Shown in pieces: positions 26,372-36,721 of a stretch of 61,944 bases of DNA. Each line of letters begins with the position of its first letter. The stretch's first letter is position 1. Origin of the DNA: Polymyxa betae. Its lineage: Eukaryota; Endomyxa; Phytomyxea; Plasmodiophorida; Plasmodiophoridae. A program made the translations under genes and the position numbers. The stretch lies in NCBI GenBank assembly GCA_003693705.1, contig RBZT01000610.1:1-61944 (forward strand), written 5' to 3'. The notes under the pieces were generated by a model. That model searched no databases and was not told the origin of the DNA. It was given only the letters and a program-made list of their open reading frames with translations.

Positions 26372-29300
26372 TGAGATGGCTTCGGCTCAGAGCCCCTCGA
26401 GCCGACTCAGAAAAATGTCCGAGTCACTCGAGCCGACTCAGAAATTTGCCTTAGCCACTCACGCCGGTGTTGAGTCGGCTCGGAGCCGGCTCGAGTCAGC
26501 TCATTCCTGAGTCGATTCAGAACCGGCTTGAGCCGGCTCTCAGTTGACTCGAATCGGCTCATTTAACTGATTTCATTTCCGTTTATTAAGTATTAACTTG
26601 GTCAGCGCTAACTTTTTTGCTTCAATTTTTTGAACGACTGCAACTCCATCAACATCTGAACTGTAGTGTCCGAAAGCCTAGCCCTTTTTTGCTTATTGTT
26701 AATCCCGCTTTGAGAACGCAATTTCGCTTGGGACAGAGGTCGCCGTCACAGCGAGGAAATTTTTTGCCGTCAGTAAGATGGGAGGATATAATTTCTTTGT
26801 TGACCGGAAAAAAGAGCATATGTCATATGTGCTGTCCTGCAAATTGAGTGGAGAATGATTGAGCCGTTTGTCCACTTCCGCCGAGAAACTCTCTCCCTGT
26901 GGAGCAGAAGAATCCGCATTATCAGGCGATAACATTTTGAATATGTTCGATGTCGAGACGGTGTGGTTAGCAGCTGAATTTTGCTCACCAGCCTTCCGGT
27001 TTTCGTACCTATCATCGTAATGAGAACAAGAGGATGATAAAATAATAACGCCTGATGACCGTACTTAGCCTTATAATGTTCATCAAAAAATGACCTCGAT
27101 CGTAATTTTCTGTCGTTGGACACCAACGCCGCATTTTTCCAGGTGAATCTTGACCTTGGGGTCAAGGATTCCTGCACATATCGCAAATTCGGTGCCAACC
27201 ACGTCGTAATACTGGTTCAGTTTTGTCATTGCAGCCTCGGCGAATTGTACAGTGTGAGTCGACTTGGATCCTGAACAATTGTCAAATTGCTCGTTGCATT
27301 TCGTCCCGAAGACAGTAGATCACTGGAATAACGATGCCGAGGGTGGGGTATGTCGAGCCAGATAACAACACTGTCGCCTCTTTGAAATATCCCAGAAACG
27401 AATGGAAATCTGATATTGCTGACCAGAGCATGTCATTAAAACCACGGGCAATGTAATCGTTCGGTAAAATAGTAAGTCGATCGTAGCCAGGAAAAGAAAG
27501 TTGAATGCGACGAAGGAGCTCATCAATAGCGCATCTCATTTGCTGTAAAACATCGATCATGTCCCATGTCGAATTCCAACGAGTTTCGCAGTCCAACAAA
27601 AGCTGACGGAAATTAATTCGAAGATCACCGCAAACAGCTTCAAGGCGTTCACCAATCTTGGGAGAATCATTCACCTTTTTAACGAATTCACGAACCGTCC
27701 GATACTGGAACTCTTGAAGTCACAATCTTTCATCCCCTTTATGACGCATAATTGAAGAACATGTGCAAGACAACGAAAGAGATTCACATTCTGAACCGAT
27801 TCTTGCGGTACCTCCTCAGGCTCAGTATCATCATCATCATTCTGATCCGCAGCTGGGTCATGATGGTGATCCAATAATGTCTGGAAAAGTGACAGCATAG
27901 CAACGCTGGTGATGGCATTATCGGCTGTTATCGCCCAGATGCGCTTTAAAAGGACAGGGTCGAAATCCTTGATAGCATCAAATTCAGCGTTAGCAATGTT
28001 TTGCGATGTATGAAGATACACCACTCGGGGAAATGCGATCAAGACGGTTTGCATTTCAAATTCATCGTCCTTCCAGTGCAATGTATCCTAGAGAATACTC
28101 AGAATAGTGATTTCAAACGGACGATAAGTTATTTGCCTTTTTCGGTTGGCGACGTCCATAAATCTGTGGTTATACCAACTCTTCGAACTTCAGTAGCAAT
28201 TCGCAACTGAAGAATAGTCTCTGCTGTACTTTGCAGATGAATATCTTTGACGCGACTATTTATAACCTTTCGTGATGGAAGAGTGTACTGATCTTCAAGA
28301 ACGTAACAGAATCGAATAAAATTCTCTTGCTCGACCATTTTAAAGGAGTGATATCCTGCACAGCATGTCGATCAAGAGTTCATTAGCTTCGTCCTTTCTC
28401 AGCTATGGCATCTTTCCAACATTTCTTATTCTTCCGAATACCGTCGACGCTTCAGAATAAACGCACCAGGTTTTTTGTTGACCCTTTGGCAGCGTTGGAA
28501 TATACCTTGACAAGTAATTAGCCAAACTAGCTGATGGTCATGTATGCGGTACCTTTTAGGATACTTAACTTGTAAATCTTTGGGAAGTTCCCACTGTTCC
28601 GTGTGTCGTAGGAATGCTTGCACAGCTTACAACGGTATATGATCTTCTCATCCTTATTGAGAATATCGAAAAATTCCCAGACATCAGAGCTTTTAGAAGC
28701 AGACCCCTCGGTCGCTGCGTCATTCAACAACAGATCTGGGCCTAAATGTTCTGCTCCAGTGATTTCCACGACATCCGCCAGCGACGGCATGGACGTGCAG
28801 GTGGCTGAAGACGGTGACTCTATGAGCTCCAGAGAGGCTAAGCCATCGAAAGAGGAGACTGTTGAAGCAACGTGGACTGTTGCTATGAAGTTTTGTTTAG
28901 TTATGAGTGAAGCGTGGCTAAGGTACCTAGATCTCTTGCACGATGTTGCAAGGCTTTTATTTCCACTTCAATAATTGTTGTTAATTTATAGAGCCGATTA
29001 TATACAAAAACTGTGCGGCGATGGTATTATGGGATCTTTTCGTTGTTGCGCATGCCGTGTGCCGCTACTCCATTTATGTTGTCGTCACATGGCTCCACGT
29101 CGGGGGTCAAGTATAGGATCCACATCAACAGAGACCACGCCACGACAAAACGTCCAGGACAGACGTGAGACGTCCGCGACCACGAACAAGGGGAGCGATT
29201 CAGCGTCAACGCACGGTCCGTCACGGACTTTGTTTGATTCTAATCTAAACACCAAAACCGTAAATTTTTAATCTTTTCGTGAAATTCTATAAATTGCTTA

Positions 29301-29523
29301 TAATACTCGTAATAGTTGTAATAGTTCTTAAATCACTAGAAAAACGTTGATCTGGCGGCAGGGCAGGATTACTTTTTCTGAGCCATGCTGAGTCGACTTG
29401 ATCGGACTTAGAATCCACCACGAGCCGCTCGAGCCGACTCGGCTTTAGGTCGCAGCCATGAGCCGAGCCGAGCCGACTCGAGCGGACTCGAGGGGACTCA
29501 TGGCGAGCCGCGGGCCATCTCTA
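26372..29523 (-). mobile_element. hAT transposon 2, decayed, inside copy 3
   Basis: Ends are imperfect inverted repeats: tgagatggcttcggctc at 26372 against the complement of gagccgcgggccatctcta ending at 29523. Subterminal regions at both ends (26380-26560 and 29380-29510) are packed with gagccgactc and gagccggctc words in both orientations, the usual arrangement of hAT transposase binding sites. The target duplication is not exact; atacctgg at the left and ataactaaactgg at the right could be a decayed pair. A broken transposase fills the minus strand. Confidence 0.75.
26699..28790 (-). pseudogene. hAT transposase, multiply frameshifted
   Basis: In minus-strand order: BED finger remnant (SSDVWEFFDILNKDEK, YRCKLCKHSYDTRNSG) at 28690-28580; VEQENFIRFCYVLEDQYTLP and ITTDLWTS (first catalytic Asp) at 28330-28140; AITADNAITSVAML and LFRCLAHVLQLCVIKGMKD at 27950-27720; LLLDCETRWNSTWDMIDVLQ at 27600-27545; and the hATC end LYPPILLTAKNFLAVTATSV followed by PSEIAFS at 26790-26710. 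At least five frame changes separate the pieces. It is therefore older than the hAT at 13977. Confidence 0.85.
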
Positions 29524-30150
29524 ATAACTAAACTGGAGGTCTAAACCAGTTTCTTGAAAAGAGGGCGCTCATAAGACGTGACAAAGATTCGCTCCCCTGT
29601 GTTGCCCACACGTCCAAGGCTTCCTCCAAACGTCGTTCAGCTTCCGATACGGTATGTTCTGTAGTCATCGTCTTCAGCTCTAATATGCAAACGAATGCAG
29701 ATAACTCATCCGCTTCTGGGGGCTGTAGCACCATAGCCCATCGATGGATGTCCCAAAAAAATGCTCGTTTGTGCCGTCAACCAAGCATTTCTTGCGGAGA
29801 AGACCACGTTGCACAATGTCACCAAGTATGCGAAAACCTTGACCATGCCTTTCAAAGAAAGAAGGCAATGCTAGAGGAATTTTTCGATTCGTTGGCTCTT
29901 CCAACTTTCAGATGAGAGGCAGTAATAGGTTTCATGAACCACAAAGCCATGAGGTCATCAGTCAGCCTGATCGGCAAAGCTTCTGATGGCTGAAGGAGAC
30001 GATCTATCAGTTCTTGTTTGTTGCCAGAAAGTGGCAGCTTTCTGGATTTACACAAAGCTTTCAGCTGAGTGCTCGTTTGGTTCACCAAATCGTCCTTGCT
30101 CAATGTCACTGCACGGTGGCAACCCGAAATACCAAGTGCTAAAAGCAAAT
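29524..30150 (-). pseudogene. copy 3: SAP motif and YqaJ-like nuclease segment
   Basis: Reads, over three frames, STQLKALCKSRKLPLSGNKQ followed by ELIDRLL (SAP-like), LWFMKPITASHLKVGRANES (the conserved G..NE start), LPSFFERHGQGFRILGDIVQ, FFGTSIDG (acidic strand) and FVCILELKTMTTEHTVSEAE (E-x-K strand). Every nuclease landmark seen in copy 1 is present here. The frameshifts near 29900 and 29730 show the copy is dead. Confidence 0.75.
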
Positions 30151-30299
30151 ATCAAAGAAATCAAAGCAACTGGAAAGTACGGTATGTGCAACAGTTGAAG
30201 AAATCAGGCCAATGCGTAAAAGATGTCATCCAACTCCTCCCTGGCTTTGGGCAATGGGTTCTGTAAGAGTGTCGATGGACGACTGAATCAAATCATGAC

Positions 30300-31500
30300 C
30301 TACACCCGAAATGTCAAAAGCTCCAGGGCGTTTCGGTCGATGGACCCAAACAGAAATTCTCGGTTCTGTTGACAACAGCAAAGCGACCCTTCATCTGCCA
30401 CCGCGGTATGCCACAGCATAAACCCATCGTTCGGCGAACTTCTTTCGTGCGACGTAAATGCTTCTGGCACATGTCTCCGCGATAACTCGGCTGCTGCCTG
30501 TGCTGATCTTGCCAAAAGTAAATGGACCAGATTTGAGCCTCTTAAGGATACCAATGAGCTGAAATCCCTGTTGACAGAGGTATTCCAGAACTTGAGGGAT
30601 CAAGTATCCTCTATCCGAAACAATAACTTCATTCCGACCCCGAAAATGCTCAGGTAGATCTGCTGACTGCATCCACATCAGAATGATCTTGACGTTATCA
30701 GAGTAGTTTTCGCCATTCCCCATCAATCGCATGCCAAGAACGACAGAAGACATTAAGGTCAATCCCAAAGCTTCAGATAACGCAGAGGTTAAGCGATGTT
30801 GATAATCGTCCAGAGATATTGATGATATACCGCGGATTTATGCAAGCGTACCGCAGCTACACTGAACGATTGTTCGAGGGCTCGATTTGAAGTGTCAACG
30901 CTGAATGGAGCGCTCCAGCTGCCGTAACTGTCGGCCTCCCTTTTGGTCTTCAGACTTCTCATAAGTTTGTCAAAAGAGGTCTTGCTCAGCGCAGGTGCCA
31001 TTGCGTAGAGACCTGACTTACTCTTATCAAAGAAGCGCGATGGCGTTGTCCGAAAGATCGAGAGGTAGCCCAGACCCTCAGGAAGCATACCAAATCAGAT
31101 CCAGACCCACGTTCCATTCCTATGTGTGTTTATTAAGATTTCTGACAATCCATTGCAAAAAGACGTTGGTGTTTATCGGATGGCAATCCCTCTTGAATAG
31201 CAGCGAACAAATGATCAGCAACAGCCGATAAAAAGTTATTGACAACGTCATCAAACGTTTCATCCTCGTTAGATTCCCTGTTGAAAATTTGTCGTACGTT
31301 ACGACTGACTGCCTGAATTTCTGGAAAAGCTTTTTCAAGCAGCATCTCGTTCAAAGCAGTTGTTGCGATAGAAAAGTCATTCATCTGCATGACGCTTAAG
31401 TAGTTTCATTGCTGGCATTCGATTTCGTCGCCATCATCGGTCTCCTCCGATGAAGAATTATCGCAGTCGTCAAAGAACTCCGCAAGAGACGTCACTGCAG
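30300..31500 (-). pseudogene. copy 3: transposase N-terminus and DDE part 1
   Basis: N-terminal block MNDFSIATTALNEMLLEKAF (31390-31330), FDDVVNNFLSAVADHLFAAI, GLGYLSIFRTTPSRFFDKSK (31070-31010), a first-Asp region disrupted near 30800, then MSSVVLGMRLMGNGENYSDN, NVKIILMWMQSADLPEHF and IVSDRGYLIPQVLEYLCQQG (second Asp) down to YVARKKFAERWVYAVAYRGG. Broken by stops and frameshifts near 30840, 30780 and 30390. The position of an intron equivalent to the one in copy 1 is unclear. Confidence 0.8.
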
Positions 31501-31675
31501 CAAAAGAGATGGCTCAGAACGCAGCCTGTGAGAGTGACCGTCGGGTCAGGAATTTCACGGAAACGTTTTTGCGGGTTAGGGTTTGGGTTAATACGAAACT
31601 CAGTGCAAAATTTCATGGACGACAAAGTTACCGTTGCTCCGATTTTTATTGTCAAAGCTGGCTCATTTTGAAGGC

Positions 31676-31750
31676 TAAGAGGGAAAATTATTCCCTCTTA
31701 GCGTTTCTGAGGCGAAGTTGCGAACTCCGAGGAGCAAATATTATTCCCTC
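31676..31750. repeat. terminal palindromes of piggyBac-like copy 3
   Basis: Inner palindrome 31676-31685/31691-31700 (taagagggaa with ttccctctta). Outer, decayed palindrome near 31732-31750. They occupy the same places as 21160-21182 and 21216-21236 of copy 1, separated by a similar spacer ending in gcgaac(t/c)ccg. Confidence 0.75.
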
Positions 31751-31769
31751 ATATTGCCTTAGGGATAGG

Positions 31770-32545
31770 GTACGCCGGATTAAAAATCAAGCCGCCTGTG
31801 ATATTATCGATAATTTCTTGTTTGAATGCCAGCGTTATAGGCTGTTCTCTAGCACCGCAAAGCATTGTAATTTTCGAACACAATCAAAACAAAATTCGTT
31901 CATCTTTGCGAACTTGTTTACTTTTTGCTGATAGCATCTAAAGAAAAAGAGATTAATTCAATATCCACCAGCTTAAATGATGGCGAACGAATCACATCTG
32001 TGCTTTCAGATCAGAACAAATACAATGTTGTTGTTGCCAATATGCGAATTGAGACCCACTTTGATTTCAGATGCAGAAGCCGATAATATTCGGCCAGAAA
32101 AAAGACGAATCATGAGTCGTTACGAAGAATATTCGAATATTGTGATTAGCTGTCACCATATTTGGGATCTGGCAATGAAGGAACGAAATCAGCAAGTATC
32201 GAGATTATGGGTAAAAGCATGAAGATTCAAAGGTTCCATCATAGACCAAGAGATTCAAGATGAGGATGATACAGTCAGGCTCTAGGTTCGAGTCTCACAC
32301 AGGTTGTTTAATTTTTGTTTTAAAGCCACAACCAAATGCCGCGTTGCGTGAGCTGTGCTGATGGTACAGTCAAGAGAAGTGCGGCTGCCGCGTGGCGGTT
32401 GTGGAGCCCAAGAGCCAGCTGGGATCCCAGTGGTTCAAGGACTAGAGACACTGTACCCTTCTAACAGCACCAGTGTGTTAACACCTCAGCAGCTTGGCGC
32501 AAGCCTCGGGCCTTGGGGTGATCACCCGACCTCGACGCCTCTATC
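31770..32545. other. no gene recognised; one small frame and a B-box-like motif
   Basis: A frame at 31977-32222 (81 codons) has no recognisable features. At 32285-32300 aggttcgagtctcac resembles a pol III B box, but no tRNA cloverleaf can be folded around it. This may be the 5' end of the DIRS-like gag element that follows. Confidence 0.4.
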
Positions 32546-33590
32546 TTGAATCATTCTTCAAACGAGTCGATAACTTCAACCACAGGCAAACGGGGACGAC
32601 ACACTCAAAGGCGGCCGTCGGGCAGGCGTGTTGAAGCGAGCCCACAGACTCCGGGGATGGTGATTACTGTCCCGGACGAGGGTAGCAGAAACCGTTGGCA
32701 GTCGGATTGTGCCCATAATGGACGTAGCGAGGTTGTGGAAGACCAGCCTGAGGGAGATTCCTCACCAAGTACTGTCGACGATGACGGGAACTGTTCTTCA
32801 CCCAATGATTCGGATGACGATGAGGGGGACGCTACAAGTGCCCAGACAGATCGAGACGTCGAACATCCACAGCAATGCGGTCAGGACTCTGACCCACAAT
32901 CTGATGATCAGCCGATTCGCTCGAGCCGTCACGATCAATCAACCAGCTCTAAAGTCATGTCCGAGATGATGAAAATGCTGAAGTTAATGCGTGACAAAGT
33001 CGCAGATACAAAGAGGGAGCGTGACAAAAACCACACGATGGGCGCGAGAATGGCAAGCTCGTTGCGAGCAGGAGAAAGCAGCCAAGCGTCGGAAAGTTGG
33101 AAGTGATGATGAGCTCAAAACTCAGCAAGAAAAGCTCGCGCGACTGGAACAGGAGATAATCGCAATGAAGGAAGCCGAACGCGCAAGAATCGAAGAATCT
33201 AACATGATTGCTCGTATGACTTCATCGACGGAGCAACAAGTTCTTAAATGTGAGTTCTTCCATCTTGAGAGAATTGTTATGGGGGCAGCGGGAGAGGCAG
33301 ACAAGACCATTGTTGAATTGGATCCCGAAACCAAAGAGATCAAGGCTACAACGAAACCAATAGAAATCAAGATTGATTCTTTTGCCAGGTGGAGCGAGGC
33401 ATGGCTTGCAGTCATCGTGATCGTGGGACGCTCCAAGACTCTTTATGAGAAAATCATGTACCTGATCCACCATCACCAGTATATTTACTCGCTGTCGTTG
33501 GTGGAAAAGCGTTTATGATTTTGACCTCACAATTCGCCGTCAAGTTGCACAACACAAAGATTATTCAAGTCTGTACAGTTTTGTCAGCAC
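32546..33590 (+). pseudogene. DIRS/Ngaro-like Gag, frameshifted
   Basis: The first frame (32546-33106) is a long acidic, low-complexity N-terminus rich in Ser, Asp and Gln, ending in a charged coil (MKMLKLMRDKVADTKRERDK). A second frame (32991-33518) continues with a coiled coil (LKTQQEKLARLEQEIIAMKE), the strand block IVELDPETKEIKA and the helical Gag core SFARWSEAWLAVIVIVGRSK and YLIHHHQYIYSLS. A third frame continues with YDFDLTIRRQVAQHKDYSSL. The W..A....I......L..Y...I pattern is typical of tyrosine-recombinase retroelement Gags. Two frameshifts break it. It points towards, not away from, the RT ORF at 33561-35477, which is the wrong relative orientation for one intact element. Confidence 0.6.
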
Positions 33591-35477
33591 ATCGCTATTC
33601 TTGGCACGCCGCTTTTCTGAACTTCGCACCACACTCAAATTATCTGACTCAATAATGACGGTAAGGTTGGTCCATTGCCTTCCCCAGATCTCTACTGCTT
33701 GTAAACTGGCCATGAGCTCTCTCTCACAAATGTCCACGTGACGTTCCTGGTCGGACCAGCAATATGCGAACCAGTTTCCGTTGGAGAGATTCACACCTCC
33801 TGAACCTATTCCAGATGCATCGGTGTAGATTCCTAACTGAGACATCTTCATACTGCTAGATGGTTGCAGAATCTCTCCGCGGTTCCATCTCTGGCGAAAA
33901 TGACTCCAGGTGTTCAAATCTTGCAGCATGCCTTCGCTTGGAATGATCTTAGAGCTGGGATCCGGACTCGTTTGACGAATCTTTTTCAGTATCTCGTGAG
34001 TGAAGGTCTTTCCACACACAATTATCTGACTTAGTCTGTTTAAGATACCAGCCAGGCTCAGAAGCTCTCGAAATCGTTTCGGATTTGAATCGTCCGTCCA
34101 ATGGCGGAAGACTTCAAAACTCTTCCTCACGTATGACTCGGGCAACCTGATCTCCATCGCGATAGTATCGATTTCGAACCCGATGATGGTCATTTCTTGC
34201 GAAGGCTCCTGTCTTTTCTTTGGATCTAAAGTGATGCCCAGGGTGGAACAAAAGCGCTGGAAATCTTCTTGAGACAATTTTGCTTGTTCTTCTCCTGGAC
34301 ATATATTAAAGAAGTCGTCGACGTAGCATTCCAATGTTGTAAAATATTCGTTCTTGTGTGCTAATCCTTTGAGCAAGTTTTCCGTGATTTCGTGCCAGAG
34401 TCCCGGGGAACTTCTCCCTCCAAAACCTAGCGATAACCGTACATAGTATTGGCTCCCAATTTTCTGTATGGAATAGGCCCTATCTTTAATCCGAATCTTG
34501 CAATGGCAAAACGCGTCTTTGACATCTTTCTTCCACATGAAGACTCCGTGTGGATGTTCGCGTAAGTGCCAGATCTTATGGATGATATTGTCCAAGGTTG
34601 GAAGGTGAATGCTGAATTCGTTCTTATCAATATAGTTATTCAAAGCTCCTGGTCCTTTTGAAAGGTCATGAATCGGACGTATATTGTCATTTCCTTTTGG
34701 AACCGTGAATAACGGGGAAGAGATGTAGTTCAGAAAAGGAAGATTCTTCTTATTGAAAGGACCTGCGATGTATCCTTCTTTGAGCTCGCGTTCAAGGGAC
34801 TGCTTGAGAAGATGCCGTGTGTGTTCAAGACTGGGCCATTTTGAGCCACAATCCCTGACAATATCTCTTGGCCCTGAGTATCTCAGATCTGAACCTTCAG
34901 TGATGAGGTTAAGCATATAGGTGATTTCGTTTCGGCTGGCCCAATCCTTCATAAACTCTAACCAGACTCTACTGCATAGTTTCGGTTGTATCAATCCCAC
35001 CTTCCGTAATTGCTCCAAGTATTGGGCCCTACGATTCCCATGCAGATGTTGGCCGCGGTCTACGATTTTACCAAATTCACTTCTTTCGTGATCATCCACG
35101 AGGCCGTCATCCGACCATTCGAGGCCAATATCAGAATCAACGCCTGACCTGTTCGCAACACTACAAGATGAGTCTATCATGTAAGAGTCGAACTTGGCGA
35201 TTGCTTTATGAGAAAAACGGCAGGGCTGTGGGTGCTCACTTGTACCCGCCTTGCAAGTTCCACGAATGTGTTTGTCGCAGACTCGGTTTCCGTCAGCGTC
35301 GACTCCACGTCGATGACGGGTTCTGGTCTTGTTTGAGTTGGGCTGCTTACTTGGGTCCTTATTCTTCGCAGTCTTCAATTCTTTCTGAGTGAGGATCAGA
35401 CGTGCTTCAAATCTGCAAATTCTTTGAGTTAAAATTCCTGATCTGCAATTAACATGCCATCGACCAATCCTCGTCAT
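33561..35477 (-). CDS. DIRS/Ngaro-like reverse transcriptase-RNase H, 638 codons
   Basis: One uninterrupted frame. Residues ~60-95 hold a CCCH-type finger (C-x7-C-x10-C-x3-H: VCDKHIRGTC and PCRFSH). A linker follows to about residue 200. The RT spans ~210-470, with LPFLNYISSPLFTVPKGNDN, IRPIHDLSKGPGALN, FMWKKDVKDAFCHCKI (first Asp), LGFGGRSSPGLWHEI and the active site LECYVDDFFN (Y-V-D-D). RNase H follows at ~545-638, with LGIYTDASGIGSGGV, ERELMASLQAVEIWG and IIESDNLSVV. This RT-RNase H order without integrase, and these motif variants, fit DIRS-order elements. The tyrosine recombinase and any methyltransferase are not seen. The frame has no internal stop over 1.9 kb, in sharp contrast to its surroundings. 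Confidence 0.85.
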   Translation of the reverse strand: MTRIGRWHVNCRSGILTQRICRFEARLILTQKELKTAKNKDPSKQPNSNKTRTRHRRGVDADGNRVCDKHIRGTCKAGTSEHPQPCRFSHKAIAKFDSYMIDSSCSVANRSGVDSDIGLEWSDDGLVDDHERSEFGKIVDRGQHLHGNRRAQYLEQLRKVGLIQPKLCSRVWLEFMKDWASRNEITYMLNLITEGSDLRYSGPRDIVRDCGSKWPSLEHTRHLLKQSLERELKEGYIAGPFNKKNLPFLNYISSPLFTVPKGNDNIRPIHDLSKGPGALNNYIDKNEFSIHLPTLDNIIHKIWHLREHPHGVFMWKKDVKDAFCHCKIRIKDRAYSIQKIGSQYYVRLSLGFGGRSSPGLWHEITENLLKGLAHKNEYFTTLECYVDDFFNICPGEEQAKLSQEDFQRFCSTLGITLDPKKRQEPSQEMTIIGFEIDTIAMEIRLPESYVRKSFEVFRHWTDDSNPKRFRELLSLAGILNRLSQIIVCGKTFTHEILKKIRQTSPDPSSKIIPSEGMLQDLNTWSHFRQRWNRGEILQPSSSMKMSQLGIYTDASGIGSGGVNLSNGNWFAYCWSDQERHVDICERELMASLQAVEIWGRQWTNLTVIIESDNLSVVRSSEKRRAKNSDVLTKLYRLE

Positions 35478-35669
35478 CCGCCAATCTACGTTGATGGATT
35501 ATAATTCTCGATAGAACATTCAAGGTGGTTCCAGACAAGTTCCAACAGCTAGTTATAATGGCGAAAGAGGCTGGGACCGATATGTATATACCAGCATTTC
35601 ATACTTTGATGTTAGGTAACTCCACATACATTTACCAGAATTGAATATGTTCGTTGATGTTATTGGATG
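35478..35669. other. no gene seen between RT ORF and MITE
   Basis: A short AT-rich spacer upstream of the RT ORF. It might hold leader sequence of the DIRS-like element, but no gag lies here in the matching orientation. Confidence 0.4.
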
Positions 35670-35982
35670 TAAGAGCATCCACAGCGCGCAACTTTATTCG
35701 TCAAAATCTATTCTCAAATAGAGCAGAAATAATCCGCGCAAAATAGAATTGAACCGAATTGTCACACCGCGGAGATTAACTATCCGCAGTTGTATTTTCG
35801 GTTTTGCATAAGAGCCCGAAAGACTGTGCGGGATAGCTGTGCTATTTTTGCGACGATCGGGGGAAATAACTTTGATCTATTTTAACCAACGGAAAAGGGC
35901 TGTGCGGTGCGGCAATTTTTGCTATTCTATTGCTATTTTAGCTTAACTTCGTGAATAGAAATGCGCGGTGTGGATGCTCTAA
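35670..35982. mobile_element. MITE with PIF/Harbinger-like ends
   Basis: 307 bp (35673-35979) with terminal inverted repeats of about 27 bp: gagcatccacagcgcgcaac at the left against the complement of atgcgcggtgtggatgctc at the right. Flanking TAA occurs on both sides (35670-35672, 35980-35982), the 3-bp TWA-type duplication typical of PIF/Harbinger. Non-coding, so it would depend on a transposase elsewhere. Confidence 0.85.
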
Positions 35983-36720
35983 GATCCGGGTCACCACGGT
36001 TACCACTTTGAAAAGGCATTTATCAAAGGAATCAAAGGTGAATATTTTCTCCATTCCATAGTGGGAAATTCCAGATATCAATCTTATGTGTATTCGGCAA
36101 AGACGTAATGGTTATTGCCTGCTTCTTTCATTGGAAGCTAGCCAATCGTAGATAGCTAAAAGATCAACATGTTTCTGATGAGATTATTGCCATGCTTATG
36201 GGCCCAGGTGTTTTTGATCTGCTTATTGTCATCCCTCATCTAGAAATCTGCAGCTTAGAATTTGAGTATCTTCGCCAGAAACTACTGCATATTAATAACG
36301 ACGAAAGGGCCATGCTAGACACTTTCTTTTATTATATACGTGTGACATTGATGCGACAATATTCTCTATATGATTGGAATTAATATATAACAGCATCAAC
36401 AGCCAGGAAATCGACAATCGAACCGACAACGCCCTGGAAAGTTTCCACAGGCGTTTCTCTTCGATTTTTACCTGCAATGGACATCCAAATATATTAGATT
36501 CGGTTGAACAGGCTTCGTAATGATATTGAACAGTCCTTCTATAGATAACAGGATTGCAAAGCTGGTCGTGTGCAATCACCTAAATATGAGCCCGCGTTTA
36601 TCCTTGGCGTTCGAGCCTAGGTAAACCGAATTCGTGCTGGTTCCGAATAGTGTGTTCTCGTCGGCATTTGTCACGAACGGGGTTTCGACACCACACAATG
36701 AAACGGAGCCATCAAGGTAG
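35983..36720. other. no gene recognised
   Basis: Short frames only (longest 36292-36579 minus), with no recognisable domain. Confidence 0.5.
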
Positions 36721-36721
36721 A

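Larger units (their letters stand above)
25861..31760 (-). mobile_element. piggyBac-like transposon copy 3, split by a hAT element
   Basis: Two blocks of the same family as copy 1, at 25861-26371 and 29524 to about 31760, are colinear with one copy 1 sequence. The hAT element between them (26372-29523) interrupts the nuclease end: the left block stops after ccaaatgatg...cgatacctgg and the right block starts aggtctaaaccagtttcttg, matching a continuous stretch near 18940-18990 of copy 1. The right end has the palindrome at 31676-31700 and a second decayed one at 31732-31750. The left end (Cys cluster and terminus) is missing near the N gap. Confidence 0.8.

Noticed and set aside
32220-32300. 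Possible tRNA gene around aggttcgagtctcac
   Set aside because: The T-arm and acceptor stems do not pair and no A box/D-arm can be placed; at most a SINE-like remnant.
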